64,000 nt of DNA from Anthoceros angustus. Lineage: Eukaryota; Streptophyta; Anthocerotopsida; Anthocerotales; Anthocerotaceae. Both the position numbers and the translations under genes were made by a program. Positions 20,811 through 31,790 of this stretch are shown in pieces. The stretch lies in the NCBI GenBank assembly GCA_010909165.1, contig VJWM01000222.1, positions 1 to 64,000 of the forward strand. Direction: 5' to 3'. Below the pieces are notes generated by a model. The model ran no database searches, was not told the origin of the DNA, and was given only the letters and a program-made list of their open reading frames with translations. Position 1 is the first letter of the stretch, and each line of letters opens with the position of its first letter.

Positions 20811-21295
20811 CAATATCTAAGTTGTTGGAATGAGCCAACCAAGGTTTCTCGATAATGATGTCATGGCATGGGTTCGGCATAACCGTGAGCTTCATGACTT
20901 CGGTATCCACGAAGGTATCTAAGTTGTTGGAATGCGCACAACCAAGGTTTACCGATAATGATGTCATGGCATAGGTTCGGCATAACCGTGAGCTTCATGA
21001 CTTCCCCGGTATCCACCGGTGGAAGGTGAGCATGGCTTCTACCCACCGCCTCTCTGGTTTCTCTCTCATTGAGTGCGGTGACTCCGCCGATAGTCAGCCC
21101 CGACTCGGATCTTCGTGCCCGCCTGTCCGTGACCTTGAGATGTAGTGGTGACTCGCTCACGAGTCCAACAACCTGCGCAAGTAGACCTTCTCCCCATGAG
21201 AAGCTTGATGGGGACATGGTTATTGCTAGTGAGAGAGTCTCATACCTCGTGGCACTGTTAGTTGCTCGTATTTGCCTCTCTAACGTTAATCGAAG
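20811..21295 (-). pseudogene. pol: gypsy2 copy 1 protease region
   Basis: The minus strand reads VTALNERET and EVMKLTVMPNLCHDIIIGKP followed by WL, with the last block present twice (from a 95 bp duplication at 20821-21010). The active-site DSGASHH, readable in copy 3, is out of frame here near 21150. Truncated at 21295. Confidence 0.65.
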
Positions 21296-22350
21296 TGCAA
21301 ACATTAGCCTGCCTTCCTCAAGTCAATGCCTGATATGGGCTCAACCCATTCCTCACGTGATCGCCTTTCTCTTGTTGGGTATCGAGGAGGAGGAGCAACT
21401 CCCACTTCAAAGAATGGGCTCAACCTCAACCGAAACATCAAGGTCACAAAGACAAACATGATCTTCTCGAGTCGGATCTCAAGATTGTAATGACTATTCG
21501 CCTTTCTCTTGTTGGGTATCGAGGAGGAGGAGCAACCCCACTTGAATGGGCTCAACCTCAACCGAAACATCAAGGTCGACGATCAAACATGATCTCAACC
21601 TCAATCAAAACATCAAGGTCGCAGATCGAAACATGATCTCAACCTCAACCAAACATCAAGGTCGCAAGAGATCAAACATGATCTCAACCTCAACCGAAAC
21701 ATCAAGGTCGCAGATCGTAAACATGATCTCAACCTCAATCAAACATCAAGGTCGCAAGACGTAAACATGATCTCAACCTCAACCGAAACATCAAGGTCAG
21801 ATCGTAAACATGATCTCAACCTCAACCGAAACATCAAGGTCGCAGATCGTAAACATGATCTCAACCTCAACCGAAACATCAAGGTCAAGATCAAACATGA
21901 TCTCAACCTCAATCAAACATCAAGGTCGCAGACGTAAACATGATCTCAACTCAACTCAAAACATCAAGGTCGCAAGATCGAAACATGATCTCAACCTCAA
22001 CCAAACATCAAGGTCGCAAAGATCGTAAACATGATCTCAACCTCAACCGAAACATCAAGGTCGCAAAGACGGAAACATGATCTTCGAGTCGGATCTCAAG
22101 ATTGTAATGACTATTCACCATCTCCGAGTCATGTGCATCGCCAGCAAGAGGAATGACACCCTCATCAACACATGGTTCCCGAGATTGTGGGACCACATCA
22201 TCCGCATCGCAAAATTGTCTTGAGAAGGAACCTCCGTCCGGCTAATCGATACTCATAAGGTACCGAGGTTGTTGAATGTCACCGTCGGGAAGAGCTCATG
22301 AAGATGATCTAGCAATCGTGTGGATAATACAAATTGTATACATGAGTATC
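21296..22350 (-). pseudogene. pol: M2 copia linker, part after gypsy2, with 12-copy 45 bp array
   Basis: RYPTRERRSREEWVEPIS at 21320-21400, a second copy near 21510, then the largest 45 bp array in the window (21545-22085, about 12 units encoding DLDVSVEVEIMF-like text). 22090-22350 is the N-terminal linker (PQSREPCVDEG on the minus strand). Confidence 0.75.
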
Positions 22351-22379
22351 GACCTGTTGACCTGTGAAGCATGCACTAG

Positions 22380-22805
22380 ACAAGGTAATCTTCAAAGTGA
22401 CCGGTCAAGCTTGTGCCTTAGACTCTTCGTAATAGTCTAGAAAAATTAATGGTCGTGACTTGTCATCTAACTTCGCGTTTGGCTTCGTACATGGGCAAAC
22501 GGTGACCAAGACTCGAGGTAAAATCCACAAGGAGACTAGAACCTTCCACAATCCATGAAGAGTAGTCTAGAAAAATTAATGGTCGTGACTTGTCATCTAA
22601 CTCGCTTTGGCTTCGTACATAGGCAAACTGACCAAGACTCGAGGTGTAAAATCCACAAGGAGACTAGAACCTTCACAATCCATGAAGAGTAGTCTAGAAA
22701 AATTAATGGTCGTGACTTGTCATCTAACTGCTTTGGCTTCGTGCACATAGGCAAACGGGTGACCAAGACTCGAGGTGTAAAATCCACAAGGAGACTAGAA
22801 CCTTC
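22380..22805 (-). pseudogene. pol: M2 copia integrase C-terminus, three copies
   Basis: Three tandem copies of the AGTCTAGAAAAATTAATGG / GACTTGTCATCTAAC / AAATCCACAAGGAGACTAGA segment, against two in most units. Only short pieces (DDKSRPLIFLDYSSW) are readable in one frame. Confidence 0.7.
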
Positions 22806-24230
22806 ATACAATCCAACCCAAAAGGAAAACAAAGAAACAAAATGACCTCCCAAAAAGAAGCTAGAAACAAAGCAATCAAAAACCTCACAAAATTTTGAAG
22901 AGAGATTGGAGCCTTAAGCTACAACCCAACCCAAAAATAAAAATAACAAAGAAACCCAACCCAAAAATAAAAATAACAAAGATAACCTCCATTTCAAAAA
23001 TCAAGAAACCTCACAAAACTCAAAAGAGCGATTGGAGCCTTAAGCTACAACACAATCAAGAAACCTCACAAAACCTCAAGAGCGATTGGAGCCTTAAGCT
23101 ACAACCCAACCAAAAATAACAAATAACAAAGATGACCTCCAAAAAAAAGAATAACCTCCACAAATAACAAAGATGACCTCCAAAAAAAAGAATAACCTCC
23201 ATTTCTAGCAATCAAAAACCCTCACAAATCAAGAGCGATTGAGCCTTAAGCTACAACCCAACCCAAAAATAAAAATAACATCCATTTCTAGCAATCAAAA
23301 ACCTCACAAAACTCAAGAGCGATTGAGCCTTAAGCTACAACCCAACCCAAAAATAAAAATAACATCCATTTCTAGCAATCAAAAACCCTCACAAAACCTC
23401 AAGAGCGATTGAGCCTTAAGCTACAACCCAACCCAAAAATAAAAATAACCTCCATTTCTAGCAATCAAAAACCCTCACAAAACTCAAGAGCGATTGGAGC
23501 CTTAAGCTACAACCCAACCCAAAAATAAAAATAACAAAGATGACCTCAAAGAATAACCTCCATTTCTAGCAATCAAAAACCCTCACAAAACTCAAGAGCG
23601 ATTGAGCCTTAAGCTACAACCCAACCCAAAAATAAAGAATACCCAAAAATAAAAATAACAAAGATGACCCCAAAAAAAAAGAATAACCTCCATTTCTAGC
23701 AATCAAAAACCCTCACAAAATTGAAGAGCGATTGGAGCCTTAAGCTACAACCCAACCCAAAAATAAAACCATTTCTAGCAATCAAAAATCACAAAATTAA
23801 TAGCGATTGAGCCTTGCCAACCCAAAAAAAATAAAAATAACAAAGATAATCTACAAAAAGAAGCTAGAAACAAAACAACCACCATTTCTAGCAATCAAAA
23901 ACCCTCACAAAATTAATAGCGATTGAGTCTTAAGCTACAACCCAACCCAAAAATAAAAATAACAAAGATAATCTACAAAAAAAAAATAACAAAGATAGAA
24001 GCTAGAAACAAAACAACCATAAAGCCCTCACAAAATTGGAATCTAGTAAATGTTCCCAAATCCATAGGAAAGCTCTCCAAACTTGTGGTAAAGCTCATAC
24101 TTAACCCAAAAATAAAGAATAACAAAGATAACCTCCAAAAAGAGAAGCTAGACATAAAACAACCATAAAGCCCTCACAAATATTGGAATCTAGGTAAATT
24201 GTCCCCAAATCCATAGGAAAGCTCCACAAC
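22806..24230. repeat. M3 A-array
   Basis: About 13 units with frequent loss of the CTGA part of the unit (CTCAAGAGCGATTGAGCC). The AATTGGAATCTAG unit follows at 24020 and 24175. Confidence 0.8.
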
Positions 24231-24800
24231 CATTGCGCTTAAAGCTCATGGCGACGATTAATTCATAGTCCGCAGCTTAAGGGAGGGTGTCAAAGTACCG
24301 TGGTCACAAAAGTCACATCCCTGGATATCTTCAAATACAAATCTTGGTGCAAGTGGCTTTTTCAAGTCCTTCGAGGTCGAGCAAGTTAGTCCTTCCGAGG
24401 GGTCCAAGGATCCGTAACTTTGCGACCATGGTACTTTGGTGGCGCCTGCCCTCAAGCTTCGCCTATGAATTGCCATCCGCATGAGCTTTATTAAAAGCTT
24501 CAATGCGTTGGCGAGAGCCTTCCTTATGCCCCGCGAGGAGTGCCTTGTACTCTACCTTAGTAGATGAGACCGGCTGAGGCTTTGGCTCAAGAATGCGATT
24601 TCCGATAGGTTGTTTCAACAATAAACCAAATCCAGCCCTCTTCTTGTTGGATGCCCCGAGCACCATAGCTCCTACGTTCGTCCTAGGGATTCACTGGATT
24701 TCATAGTGTAGCTTCATCCTTTGAGAGTACGACATCTTTCCGAGCAAGCTTTCCCATAAAACCATGGAGATCCCTACATATATATAGTGCCCAAGTCGAT
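24231..24800 (-). pseudogene. pol: M3 copia RNase H-like region
   Basis: The clearest single-copy version: one frame (24463-24666) reads GASNKKRAGFGLLLKQPIGN and VSSTKVEYKALLAGHKEG in succession, then EAFNKAHADG. The small number of breaks makes it the best copy for assigning the domain. Confidence 0.55.
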
Positions 24801-25057
24801 CGGTCCCCAAACGCCAACCTCCCCACCACCCTCAAGACACTCACTTCTTGCACATGGCGATAACCATAGAGCTTCCTCCATAAGGATAGGCCTCAACTAA
24901 AGTTGGGGCCCCTAGAACGCCAACCTCGCACCTCGGTGCCCCACCACCCCAACGTAAACTTTACTCCACTTTCATTTCTCGCCAACCTCGCACTCATGGG
25001 TATCTATTTTCTTTTTGGGAGGTTATTTTGTTATTATTTTTCCTTTTGTCGATTGTA

Positions 25058-25655
25058 GTCAAGTCTTAGACTCAAGCAAGATTCAAGTGTTTGCTTGGTT
25101 TAAAACAAAATTGATTGAGTCTTAGACTCAAGCAAAGATTCAAGTGTCTGCTTAGTTTAAAACCTAATTGATTGGAGTCTTAGACTCAAGCGGCATTCAA
25201 GTGTCTGCTTAGTTTAAAATAGAATTGAAAATTGATTGGAGTCTTAGACTCAAGTAGCATTCAAGTGTCTGCTTAGTTTAAAACCTAATTGATTGAGTCT
25301 TAGACTCAAGCGGCATTCAAGTGTCTTGCTTAGTTTAAAACAGAATTGATTGCTCACGCTAGCAAATGAAAGCTTTTGGTTTGGAAACCCTTCTAAAGTT
25401 ATGCTGATGGTGGGGCACCAGGCGAGGTTGGCGGTATTTAGAGGCAAAAGAAAGCTCGCTGAGGGGGGCACCAGGCGAGGTTGGCGATTTAGACGCAAAG
25501 AAAGCTCATTGGGTGGTGGGGCACTGGGTGCGAGGCTCGCAGATTTAGAGGCAAAAGAAAGCTCACTGAGTGGTGGGGCACCAGGCGAGGTTGGCGATTT
25601 AAAGGCAAAAGAAAGCTCATTGGGTGGTGGGGCACCAAGTAGGTTGGGTATTTAG
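25058..25655. repeat. M3 T-array and G-rich array
   Basis: Five T-units (25058-25357) and five G-units (25406-25655). The G-units are short, each missing the GGTG of CCAGGGGTGCGAGG. Confidence 0.85.
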
Positions 25656-25789
25656 ATCTTTCTTTGGGTTTATAGAAACCCTTTTAAAGTTTACTGGGTG
25701 GTGAGACCTGAAGATCCGAGCAATTGGATTGTGTGTTTCTTTGACAAGGCGTGATTTACAAAAAAGCCCTGTTGGCCACGAGATTTTGA

Positions 25790-25925
25790 CATTGGGGATT
25801 GGTGGCGCAGCGGATCTTGTCATTTTGAAGATCAGACCGCTTACCCATAGGAGCGATGCTGAGATTTCATCGATTGGGATCCCACTGTGGCGCAGCGGAT
25901 CTTGTCATTTTGAAGACGCGCCAGA
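25790..25925. repeat. M3 local duplication (GGCGCAGCGGATCTTGTCAT)
   Basis: Two copies of a GATTGGGGAT / GGCGCAGCGGATCTTGTCAT / TTTGAAGA block about 80 bp apart, analogous to but not identical with the duplication at 15230-15375. Confidence 0.6.
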
Positions 25926-25959
25926 CCGCCTACCCATAGGTAATGCAATCACATCCTAC

Positions 25960-26460
25960 GCGTGAAGTTTGTGGAGATAGTGTTGTAGTTAGTTTCTCCC
26001 ATTGTGGGTGTAGCTACGAGTGAGCACCATCAAGGTTAAACTTTTCATCAGAAATTGCCGATGTAGCTAGGAGTGAGCACCATCAAGGTTAAACTTTTCA
26101 GTTAGTTTCTCCCATTCCGATGTGAAGGAGGAGCACCATCAAGGTTAAACTTTTCATCCAGTTAGTTTCTCCCATTGCCGAGGGTGTAGCTACGAGTGAG
26201 CACCATCAAGGTTAAACTTTTCATAATCTCCTTGATGTATTTTTCCGATGGAGAGTAATTGTGCCATCCCCTGCTTCGCAAAATCAATACCAAGGCAAAA
26301 TTGAAGGTCTCCTTGATTAGTCATCTCGAATCGACGGAGCATGTCCTTGACCCGAGCTACGACCGGTTTGCCATCACGGCCATTCGTGGCTTTAGTACGA
26401 CGGTGGATCCGCCTAACATCCGAAACATGTAAGTCCGAAACATTAGCAATTGCCTCAAGT
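25960..26460 (-). pseudogene. pol: M3 copia RT C-terminus with four-fold 3' repeat
   Basis: 26000-26225 holds four copies of TAGTTTCTCCCATT / GAGCACCATCAAGGTTAAAC / TTTTCA, encoding the ATP.MGEKL part. The remaining RT (GDLQFCLGIDFA and LHQKKYIKEI equivalents) lies at 26225-26350. Confidence 0.65.
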
Positions 26461-26808
26461 CAACCGCCTGATATGGGCTCAACCCATTCCTCACGTGATC
26501 GCTTTCTCTTGTTTCGAGGAGGAGGAGCAACTCCCACTTCAGAATGGGCTCAACCTCAACCGAAACATCAAGGTCAAGAAGATTTAAACATGATCGTGGA
26601 TCTCAAGATTGTAATGACTATTCGCCTTTCTCTTGTTGGGTATCGAGGAGGAGCAACTCCCACTTGAATGGGCTCAACCTCAACAAACATCAAGGTCGGC
26701 ATCGAAACATGATCTCAACCTCAACCGAAACATCAAGGTCGTGACGTAAACATGATCTCAACCTCAACCGAAACATCAAGGTCAGCAGAAACATGATCTC
26801 AACCTCAA
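26461..26808 (-). pseudogene. pol: M3 copia linker, cut by gypsy2 copy 2
   Basis: Two RYPTRERR regions and about four 45 bp units. It ends CTCAACCTCAA at 26808, the same linker position at which gypsy2 copy 1 begins. Confidence 0.7.
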
Positions 26809-27056
26809 GCATCAGACAGCTCAAGAGGCTTGAACCAACTCGATCAGGAAATTCGCTTGTTTCTGATCTCTTGTACCGGTCCATTCTCAAGAACGGCGCG
26901 TCCGGCGTTCTGAAGGTTCAACTAACATGCACGGCTCAACTAACTCGCGCCATATTGATTCTCGGCATTTATTCCGGATAATACTTCCGAATTACCTAGC
27001 TACGTGAACTACGGAATAATCGTTCACACTTGTGTTGAGTTGTCACGGCCGTGACA
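26809..27056 (-). repeat. gypsy2 copy 2 3' LTR
   Basis: About 248 bp. In minus orientation it starts TGTCACGGCCGTGACAAC-like at 27056, preceded by a purine tract (27057-27066). It matches 16339-16606 with many short indels. Confidence 0.65.
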
Positions 27057-27066
27057 TTCTCCCCTT

Positions 27067-27640
27067 GAAGGCAGTTCCATCGGCGCGGATGGTGAAAGCT
27101 GGGATGTGGAGGCAAAGTCTTGGTCTCCCATGTCGCGGAACATCGGCTCACCGGACCAAACGAGGTAATGGGTAATAGACTTGTTAGAGATGGCGGGTAT
27201 GGTCAGGAGAATGCGGTCACTTCATGGGTGGGAAGGAAGCGATGGAGGTGTGGCGTGCTCGGGGTTTATACGCGGGCTCTAAAGCTGAGGCCGGCGGATG
27301 CAACCAGGTGTTGGAGGAAATCAGGAAGGTGGGGCCGGATGCGCACTCGCGTGATGGGTGGAGGTTGGGAATGGGTCTGGCCTCGAGGTTGGGAGCTGAT
27401 CCTGAGTTCAAATGCATGACGGGCTCGAACCCACAAGACGAGATGTGTCCTGACCCAGGCGATGGGCAGTACGTGTCTAGCTCTCGATGGGCTAGAGACT
27501 AGGATCTGGTGGCGATGGGCAAAGCAAGCGATGGGGATGGAGGAACCTTGGGTGGGACCAGGGTAGGAGTATGCATGAAAAGGGCGGGGATGACTTTCAA
27601 CATAGAGACGTGGAAAAGCATAGGCGCCAACATAATCAAC
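27067..27640 (-). pseudogene. pol: gypsy2 copy 2 integrase C-terminus
   Basis: The minus strand reads ATWETKTL at 27120-27140 and NCLQGENVTAVTT closer to the LTR, the typical end of this family. GC-rich sequence upstream is divergent from copy 1 and no frame stays open. Confidence 0.5.
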
Positions 27641-27653
27641 CCATATAAAAATT

Positions 27654-28440
27654 CTAAAGGTCCAGCAAGCGATAAGACAATTTTTCTTTAAATGAGGCTA
27701 AGAATTTTTGGTTTGAGTCAAAAAACTCCCTAGCCAACCTCTCTCTGTGCCGATTGGAGTTTGAAGACAACGTTTCGCATAAAAACTTCAAAATATGTCT
27801 TGTCTCCTCTCTTCCACTTCTCAAACGACCGGGGTGGGATTTTCCATGCAAGCTTGTAACTACTCCCCTTGGATGTGTTGTGGCGAACTCATAATGGTAA
27901 GAGGTCTTCCCATCTCCCTTGTTTCTCATGGGCGATTGCATGTCTTGAGCGTTTTGCTTCTCCCCTACAAGTAGATGATATCGCTCCGAGAGTCTCCGAA
28001 GGTTCTCCAACCCAGTAAACTTCACATCTCTATCAGACAATGTTTTCTAGACGGAAAATTTCAAAATAGGTGGGCTAACTTTTAGCGGTGATGGTACCCC
28101 ACCAAGCGGATTTTTGTGAGGCTGTCCATCACGACCCATGCTATCACAGACTCCGAGGTAAGTGAGTGATGAAATCCATGGAAAGGACAAACCACTAGGA
28201 ATTGGAAGCTTGTAGAAGGCCAATTTTCTGTTGGCTTGGCCCAGCGGACCCATCTGACAAGAGTCCTTCCCAATGGAAGTGTTCCTTGACTCGAAATCCA
28301 TGGAAAAGCCCCAAAACTAGGGTGGAAGCTTGTAGAAACCAAAAATTCCTGTTGCAGCTTGTTGGCTGAGCGGACCCAATACATGGGCGAGTCCTTCCCA
28401 ATGGAAGTGTTCCTTGACTCTAGCATAAGTTTTATCGATA
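27654..28440 (-). pseudogene. pol: gypsy2 copy 2 integrase
   Basis: A 128-codon minus frame (27654-28040) starts with SDRDVKFT, the catalytic aspartate motif, but leaves frame shortly after. Upstream, 28047-28426 carries PFHGFHHSLT and MDSLTK pieces and two copies of the zinc-finger tail (near 28262 and 28396). Confidence 0.65.
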
Positions 28441-28499
28441 CCTAGGTGGCTGCTATGGGTGTGTCATGAAGGTCATGGAGAATAGCTTTTGACATGTTG

Positions 28500-29370
28500 G
28501 AGTTGGTTCGATGACAAGCCTACCTTTCCGGTATATCCGCTCTTAGCTTTTGACATGTTGGAGTTGGTTCGATGACAAGCCTACCTTTCCGGTATGCACG
28601 AGGCGTCTTTGATTGAGTAGAGTTGGGTGAGGGTCAGGTTGACCTAGCTGCATCCGAGCGTGTCGATGCTTTGTGTAGAGAGGGTCATGGGGAATGGCTG
28701 TCCGTAAACCGATTGTGTCGAGTTGGGAGGACATAAGTGCACAAGTCACGTTGAGGGTATCAGGATCGATTTGAAGCTCCAAAGTGACATACTTAATATC
28801 AAAGTTGAAGTCATGGAATATCAAAGTTACTTAATATCAAAGTTGAAGTCCGCTAGGAATATCAAAGTTGAAGTCTCGCTAGCCGGCAGTTGAAGTTCGC
28901 TAGGTACTCGGCCCACCTCCTTTGCCGAGCGCTCGATTTGGTTGGATCAAATCATCAAGTGAATGGTGACCGTCTTGCAGATGAACGTTGTCCTTAGGTA
29001 GTGTCTCCACACCGAGAGCGTGAACTATGGCCAGCATTTCTTTGTCGTGGACGGATAGTTGTCGAGCCCTTGTAGTTTTTTGATTCATATGCAATCACCC
29101 CGCCATGTTGTGTTAGCACGCCATAGCAAAGTCTGATGCATCGTGTGTACTACGAGGGAGCTTGAGGGTCAGATTACAGGACCGGGCACGCTGTGGGACC
29201 GCTTAGGGTTTGGAACGCTTGAGTCAGAGGGGAGTTGGAGGGTTGACTATCATGCGGAGGGCATCGTGAGGGAACAAATATCTCAAATCTTTGATAAACG
29301 GCGATAGAAACCTCATGATGGAAACCTCTCGTGCAACATGTCTTGAGGTAAGGGCCACTCTTCAATGACC
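28500..29370 (-). pseudogene. pol: gypsy2 copy 2 RNase H and RT connection
   Basis: The minus strand reads QLSVHDKEMLAIVHALGVET (28900-29094) and HPTLLNQRR nearer 28590-28650. A 60 bp duplication of GACATGTTGGAGTTGGTTCG lies at 28489-28590. The AAAGTTGAAGTC micro-repeat near 28800-28890 is present about five times. Confidence 0.65.
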
Positions 29371-30430
29371 TTGATTTTTCTAGGGTCTACGTGGATGCCT
29401 TGGGCAATCATGATATGACCTAGATACTCACACTGTGTATGAATTAATGATACACAATGCGATATCATAGTTAGGTTTAGGGTTTAAGTTATCCATATCA
29501 CCAAGATATGATAAGCTAGGGTTTACTAGATATGGTGTCGTTTCATAGTTACGCTCCTAAGTGAATAGATACAACGATTCATTGTTTAGTTTTAGTTGTC
29601 TTTTCACGCATAAGCAACTTACTTCTTCTCGATCCAACAAGGTGTCGCTTCATTAGGGTTACGCCTCCTCGAATAGATACAATGATTCATTGTTTAGTTT
29701 TAGTTGTCTTTTCCGCATAAGCAACTTACTTCTTTCTTGATCCAACAATGTAATTATTCTATAATGTTTAATTGATCTACATTAGTCCATAAAATCTTCA
29801 CGACGCACTTGCTACGCTTGGCTAGGAGTTGGTGTTTCCACTGTGTTGCATGAATACGCACTTGCTACGCTTGGCTAGGAGTTGGTGTTTAGTAAGGTAA
29901 AGACTTCTAACAAGTTTGTAGTGTGTTTCGCATCCTTAGAGTAGATGAGGATATCATCTAAAATACGCCCACCTCTTCCCAGCAGGGACGGAGGACTTCG
30001 CATCGTAATCGAAGGTGGCAGGTAAGACCAAATGGCATGACAACAAACTCAAAATGACCATGACGCAAATGCGTTTGTACTTTCACCTGGATGTGATCGA
30101 TGGAAGCTCGACCTTAAGTCGATTTTCGGAATGCCATGGAGTTGATCTAGGATGTCGCCAACCGCCGGCATTTGGTAAACATTTCGATCGCGTTCGCTCA
30201 ACCCACGATAGCTGATGCTCGACCGCTGTTCGCTCAACCCACGAAAGTTGATGCGTAGTCATGCTCCATCCGGTTTGGCGATCAAGAAACGGGTGCGCAA
30301 AGGGTGAGACAGAGGGTCTCACAAACCTACGATAGTCGATGTAGAGTCGCCATGCTCCATCCGGTTTGGTGACTGAAACGGGTGCGCCAAAGGGTGAGAG
30401 AGGTCTCACAAACCCACCGCCGTGAACTCA
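29371..30430 (-). pseudogene. pol: gypsy2 copy 2 reverse transcriptase, split by an insertion
   Basis: RT motifs (FTKIDLRS near 30110, NVYQMP near 30170-30190, [14 protein letters not shown] near 30330) are present but scattered over frames by many small losses. 29445-29798 is a foreign insertion between the palm and the segment preceding DPRKIK. The catalytic FxDD box cannot be read in frame. Confidence 0.65.
29445..29798. mobile_element. Inserted 354 bp element with telobox-like motifs (copy a)
   Basis: AT-rich sequence absent from gypsy2 copy 1. It contains TTAGGTTTAGGGTTTA-type motifs and an internal tandem duplication (about 105 bp, from GGTGTCG...TCATAG to GATCCAACAA). The flanking target duplication is eroded here (TATGAAT on the left, CA on the right). 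It has no coding capacity and no terminal inverted repeats that I can see. Possibly a MITE-like or solo element of unknown class. Confidence 0.65.
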
Positions 30431-31275
30431 TCCACTTGTCGCTTGATCCATGTTTCCCCGTGCGATCAGAAACGCAAGGGCCAAAGGGTGAGAGATGAGG
30501 TCTCACAAACCCATCGCTGTGAACTCATCCACTTGTCGCTTGATCTCCTCGTCAACATGCTCAGCGGAGGCATATTGACTGGTGTATGCTCTAGGAGGTC
30601 GATGCGGTGGTCGACGCCTCCTAGGTGGTAGGTCGTAGGTGCTCACATGATCTCCTCGCCTGGATGCTCGTATGGAGGCATATGATCGGCAGTCTGTGTA
30701 GGAGGTCGATGCGGTGGTCGACGCCTCCTAGGTGGTAGGTTCAGAGCAAGATGTCTTCAACTCCTTCAACATCTCGCTGCATGTAGTGGAGCATGTCTTC
30801 TATTTCGGCTTTAGTGCCTCTAGACTCCTACGTGCCTCCTAGTGGCATCACTCGCAGTCTCGCTATACATGAACCACTGTGGGCGTGGGCTTTATTCAAA
30901 GTCGAGACAACGAGGTGCTTGTCCGAATGTATTTCTCCTGCATTACAAATTGACGACCTCCTATGGACAAGGTAACTACGTTGTATTGAACTCCTTCAAC
31001 ATCGCTGCTGGGGAGCATGTCTTCTATTGCTTGACTTAGCCTAGCGTGCCTCCTGGTGGCATCACTCGCAGATCTTCAGCCATGGGCTGGTGGGCGGTAT
31101 CAAGACACGTGTGCTTGACTGCCCTAGACTCGGCCGTGCCTCCTGGTGGCATCACTCGCTTGAGTCGGCTATATACATGAACGGTAGTGGCTTTATTCAA
31201 AGCGAGACAACGTGGAGGTGCTTATCACGAATGTATTTCTCCGGGCCTGGTGACCTCCTATGGACAAGGTAACTA
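30270..31275 (-). repeat. gypsy2 copy 2 RT-start and protease-RT spacer repeats
   Basis: 30270-30560: three or so copies of the [18 protein letters not shown] block. 30560-30760: two copies of the GTCGATGCGGTGGTCGACGC unit. 30760-31275: about three partial copies of the 250 bp MPLGG / ALNKA unit, each with internal losses. Confidence 0.7.
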
Positions 31276-31790
31276 CAGGTCGATTATCTAAGTTGTTGGA
31301 ATGTAGCCAACCAAGGTTTCTAATGATGTCATGGCATAGGTTCGGCATAACCGTGAGCTTCATGACTTCACAGCATAGGTTCGGCATAACCGTGAGCTTC
31401 ATGACTTCGGTATCCACGTATCTAAGTTGTTGGAATGCGTACAACCAAGGTTTACCGATAATGATGTCATGGCATAGGTTCGGCATAACCGTGAGCTTCA
31501 TGACTCGGTATCCACGTGAAGCAGCATGGCTTCACCCACGCCTCGGTTTCTCTCTCATTGAGTGCGGTGACTACCGTCGATAGCTGTCCTGACTCCTGGA
31601 TCTTCAGGCCTGCCCGTCCGGCAGCTGACCTTGAGATGTAGTGATGACTCGCTCCTGAGTCCAACAACCCTGTGGCAAGTAGACCTTCTACTCCCATGAG
31701 GAGCTTGATGTGGACATGGTTATTGCTAGTGAGAGAGTCCGGAGTACCTCCGTGGCACATCATCGCTGTGTGTCGCTCGCAGTTCCTCTT
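31276..31790 (-). pseudogene. pol: gypsy2 copy 2 protease
   Basis: The frame 31467-31763 reads CHGGTPDSLTSNNHVHIKLL, GVEGLLATGLLDSGASHHYI and VTALNERET, covering the active-site DSGA motif. KLTVMPNLCHDIIIGKPWL follows in three partial copies (31300-31500). This is the retroviral-type aspartic protease that would process Gag-Pol. Confidence 0.8.

Larger units (their letters stand above)
16339..21295 (-). mobile_element. gypsy2 copy 1: chromovirus-type element, 5' truncated
   Basis: In minus orientation it contains protease, RT, RNase H, integrase, an ATWE-type C-terminus, PPT and 3' LTR, but lacks gag and the 5' LTR. Its right end at 21295 passes directly into copia sequence (AAACATTAG, normally found between RT and linker). 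Left and right flanks are not adjacent positions of the copia unit, so no simple target duplication can be drawn. Confidence 0.7.

Noticed and set aside
21545-22085. Regular 45 bp repeats resembling a CRISPR array
   Set aside because: Units are contiguous without unique spacers, encode a 15-residue repeat in a copia linker, and the context is a plant retroelement.
24463-24666. RNase H-like block as part of a separate Ty3/gypsy element with archaeal-type RNase H
   Set aside because: GASNKKRAG..EYKALLAG has some resemblance, but position after copia RT in every unit and SSTKVEYKAL fit copia RNase H better; kept only as an alternative.
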